Source of the DNA: Candidatus Saccharimonadales bacterium
GTDB taxonomy: Bacteria > Patescibacteriota > Saccharimonadia > Saccharimonadales > Saccharimonadaceae
Assembly: GCA_030146045.1 (NCBI GenBank)
Contig: JASLDG010000013.1
Coordinates: 1 to 13,958, forward strand
Direction: 5' to 3'
Length of the DNA stretch: 13,958 nt
Position 1 is the stretch's first letter. Each line of letters begins with the position of its first letter. The notes below the pieces were generated by a model. The model was not told where the DNA came from, did not search any database, and worked only from the letters and a program-made list of their open reading frames with translations. Below are positions 12,879-13,958 of the stretch, piece after piece. The translations under genes and the position numbers were made by a program.

Positions 12879-13922
12879 CTAAAACTGCCTCAAAAAGTCC
12901 AATTTTCCGCTCTCGAGATGGCGGATATCTTCGATCTGGTATTTCATCATCACCAGGCGATCGATGCCGCAGCCAAAAGCAAATCCAGTGTATTCGTTTG
13001 GATCGATGTCAGCCGCACGCAGTACATTTGGATGAATCATACCGCACCCAAGTAGTTCAATCCAACCCTCACCGCCACACACCTTGCAGTCAGGTTTTTT
13101 ACCCTCGCAGAATGGGCAGCTGAGCGCAAACTCAAATGATGGTTCGGTAAATGGGAAGTAGAATGGATTGACTCGTACATGTAGCTTTTTGCCATAGTAT
13201 TCCTCTAAAAATGCCTGCAATGTTGCGATAAGCATACCCGCATGTACGCCCTTGGCTACATACACGCCCTCGACTTGGTAGAATGTATGCTCATGCCTGG
13301 CATCGAGATCTTCGTTACGGAATACACGGTCAGGTACAATTGCCGCGATTGCTTCGCCACGCGCAAGCTTATCGTGATACTTTCTCAAGACTCGATTTTG
13401 CATCGTGCTGGTGTGCGCCGGTGCAATAAATGGCTCACCATCTTTGTCTTTTTCGACCGTCATGAAGGTGTCGTAGTCGTCGCGCGCCGGGTGGCCTTTT
13501 GGAAAGTTAAGCGTTTCAAACATGTGATACTGATCATCAATTTCACGCGATTGTTCGGCCACAAATCCCATACGACCGAAAATATCAATTAATCGTTCTA
13601 TCTCGGTGCTCAGTGGATGATTTGTGCCATGTTCGGTGGGAAGAAGTGCAGGCAACTCACTGTTCGCATCAATTGGCGCGGTTACGTCGATCGGCGTGAG
13701 AGTTTCGCTTGTCAGTGCCTGTTCGCGCTTTTTAATTGCCGCTTCCAACGCTTGCTTCAGCTCGTTGATATTCTTACCAAACGCTGCACGATCACTCACG
13801 TCAATCTGACCAATCTTACCGTACAAAGCACGGAGTTCCGGAGCACGTAATAATTCGCGCGGCGTATCACTGCTTTCAGCGCGCTTTATAAGTTCTTGTT
13901 TGAGTGTTTCGATCTCTGACAT
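12879..13922 (-). CDS. pheS: Phenylalanyl-tRNA synthetase alpha subunit
   Basis: The catalytic subunit of PheRS: a class II synthetase that activates Phe and attaches it to tRNA-Phe. The 347 residues (E. coli 327) comprise an N-terminal tRNA-contacting coiled coil at about 1-75, a linker, and the class II core. Motifs: HPLSTEIERLIDIFGRMGF (102-120, motif 1 region), VFRNEDLDARHEHTFYQVEG (200-219, motif 2, with HTFYQVEG for the usual H-x-x-x-FHQ-x-EG), GWIELLGCGMIHPNVL (286-301) and FGCGIDRLVMMKY (316-328, motif 3). A four-cysteine cluster, Cys269, Cys272, Cys279 and Cys282, precedes GWIELLG and could bind zinc; similar clusters occur in some bacterial PheS. The start ATG has no ribosome site and sits about 3 bases from the predicted transcript start. 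It heads the unit pheS then FMN-binding protein. Confidence 0.96.
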   Translation of the reverse strand: MSEIETLKQELIKRAESSDTPRELLRAPELRALYGKIGQIDVSDRAAFGKNINELKQALEAAIKKREQALTSETLTPIDVTAPIDANSELPALLPTEHGTNHPLSTEIERLIDIFGRMGFVAEQSREIDDQYHMFETLNFPKGHPARDDYDTFMTVEKDKDGEPFIAPAHTSTMQNRVLRKYHDKLARGEAIAAIVPDRVFRNEDLDARHEHTFYQVEGVYVAKGVHAGMLIATLQAFLEEYYGKKLHVRVNPFYFPFTEPSFEFALSCPFCEGKKPDCKVCGGEGWIELLGCGMIHPNVLRAADIDPNEYTGFAFGCGIDRLVMMKYQIEDIRHLESGKLDFLRQF

Positions 13923-13931
13923 CTGCGGTTT

Positions 13932-13958
13932 AGTATACGATAAATAGACCCGGTTGTC
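13932..13958 (-). promoter_or_regulatory. pheS promoter, near-leaderless
   Basis: The minus strand has TATACT (13932-13937). Exactly 17 bases upstream lies GACA (13955-13958), the last four bases available before the window ends and the second part of a TTGACA-type -35. The predicted start at about 13925 leaves about 3 bases before the ATG. Confidence 0.6.

Noticed and set aside
1..13958. tRNA, rRNA, CRISPR array, insertion sequence or phage genes
   Set aside because: None seen: gaps are short, no cloverleaf or tandem repeats were found, and every large gene is a recognised housekeeping or respiratory gene.

Overview
The window reads as a chromosomal segment of a Patescibacteria/CPR bacterium, most likely Candidatus Saccharibacteria (TM7). 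This assignment is inferred from the gene set and protein style: a cytochrome bo3 operon plus a type II NADH dehydrogenase with no other respiratory genes nearby, compact operons and short intergenic gaps. It rests on no marker-gene search. TGA is used as a stop (cyoB, the phosphodiesterase), so the code is standard. All genes except one lie on the minus strand. No gene-free stretch reaches 300 bases; the longest is 3809-4025 (217 bases).

Layout, left to right. (1) 1-977: the 5' part of inorganic pyrophosphatase (ppa, minus) and a glycerophosphodiester phosphodiesterase (plus), fired from two back-to-back extended -10 promoters only 2 bases apart. (2) 987-3808: a thioredoxin reductase-like flavoprotein, a membrane-anchored FKBP-type prolyl isomerase and a type II NADH dehydrogenase, all minus, with promoters upstream of the last two. 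(3) 3809-4025: an intergenic region with an extended stem-loop element (3901-3996). (4) 4026-8785: cyoABCDE, a complete quinol oxidase operon with heme O synthase; the genes abut or overlap by 4 bases. (5) 8843-13922: pheS, a small FMN-binding split-barrel protein, a CorA-type transporter and pheT, so the two PheRS subunits are separated by two unrelated genes.

How the genes work together. NDH-2 passes electrons from NADH to quinone without pumping. The bo3 oxidase passes them from quinol to oxygen and pumps protons. Together they form a minimal two-enzyme aerobic chain. No heme or quinone synthesis genes are visible here, so both cofactors may come from elsewhere in the genome or from a host. 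Catalytic heme, copper and proton-channel residues of CyoB are intact. However, a quinone-pocket histidine is replaced by Met in CyoB, a quinone-site Gln by His in NDH-2, and a conserved His by Glu in CyoE. These linked departures, the structured element between cyoE and ndh, and a group of near-leaderless promoters (pheS, pheT, cyoA, phosphodiesterase) are the points most worth a second look.

Limits: everything here was read by eye. Family comparisons, mainly to E. coli Cyo and TrxB and to yeast Ndi1, are from memory; no alignment, folding or database search was run.
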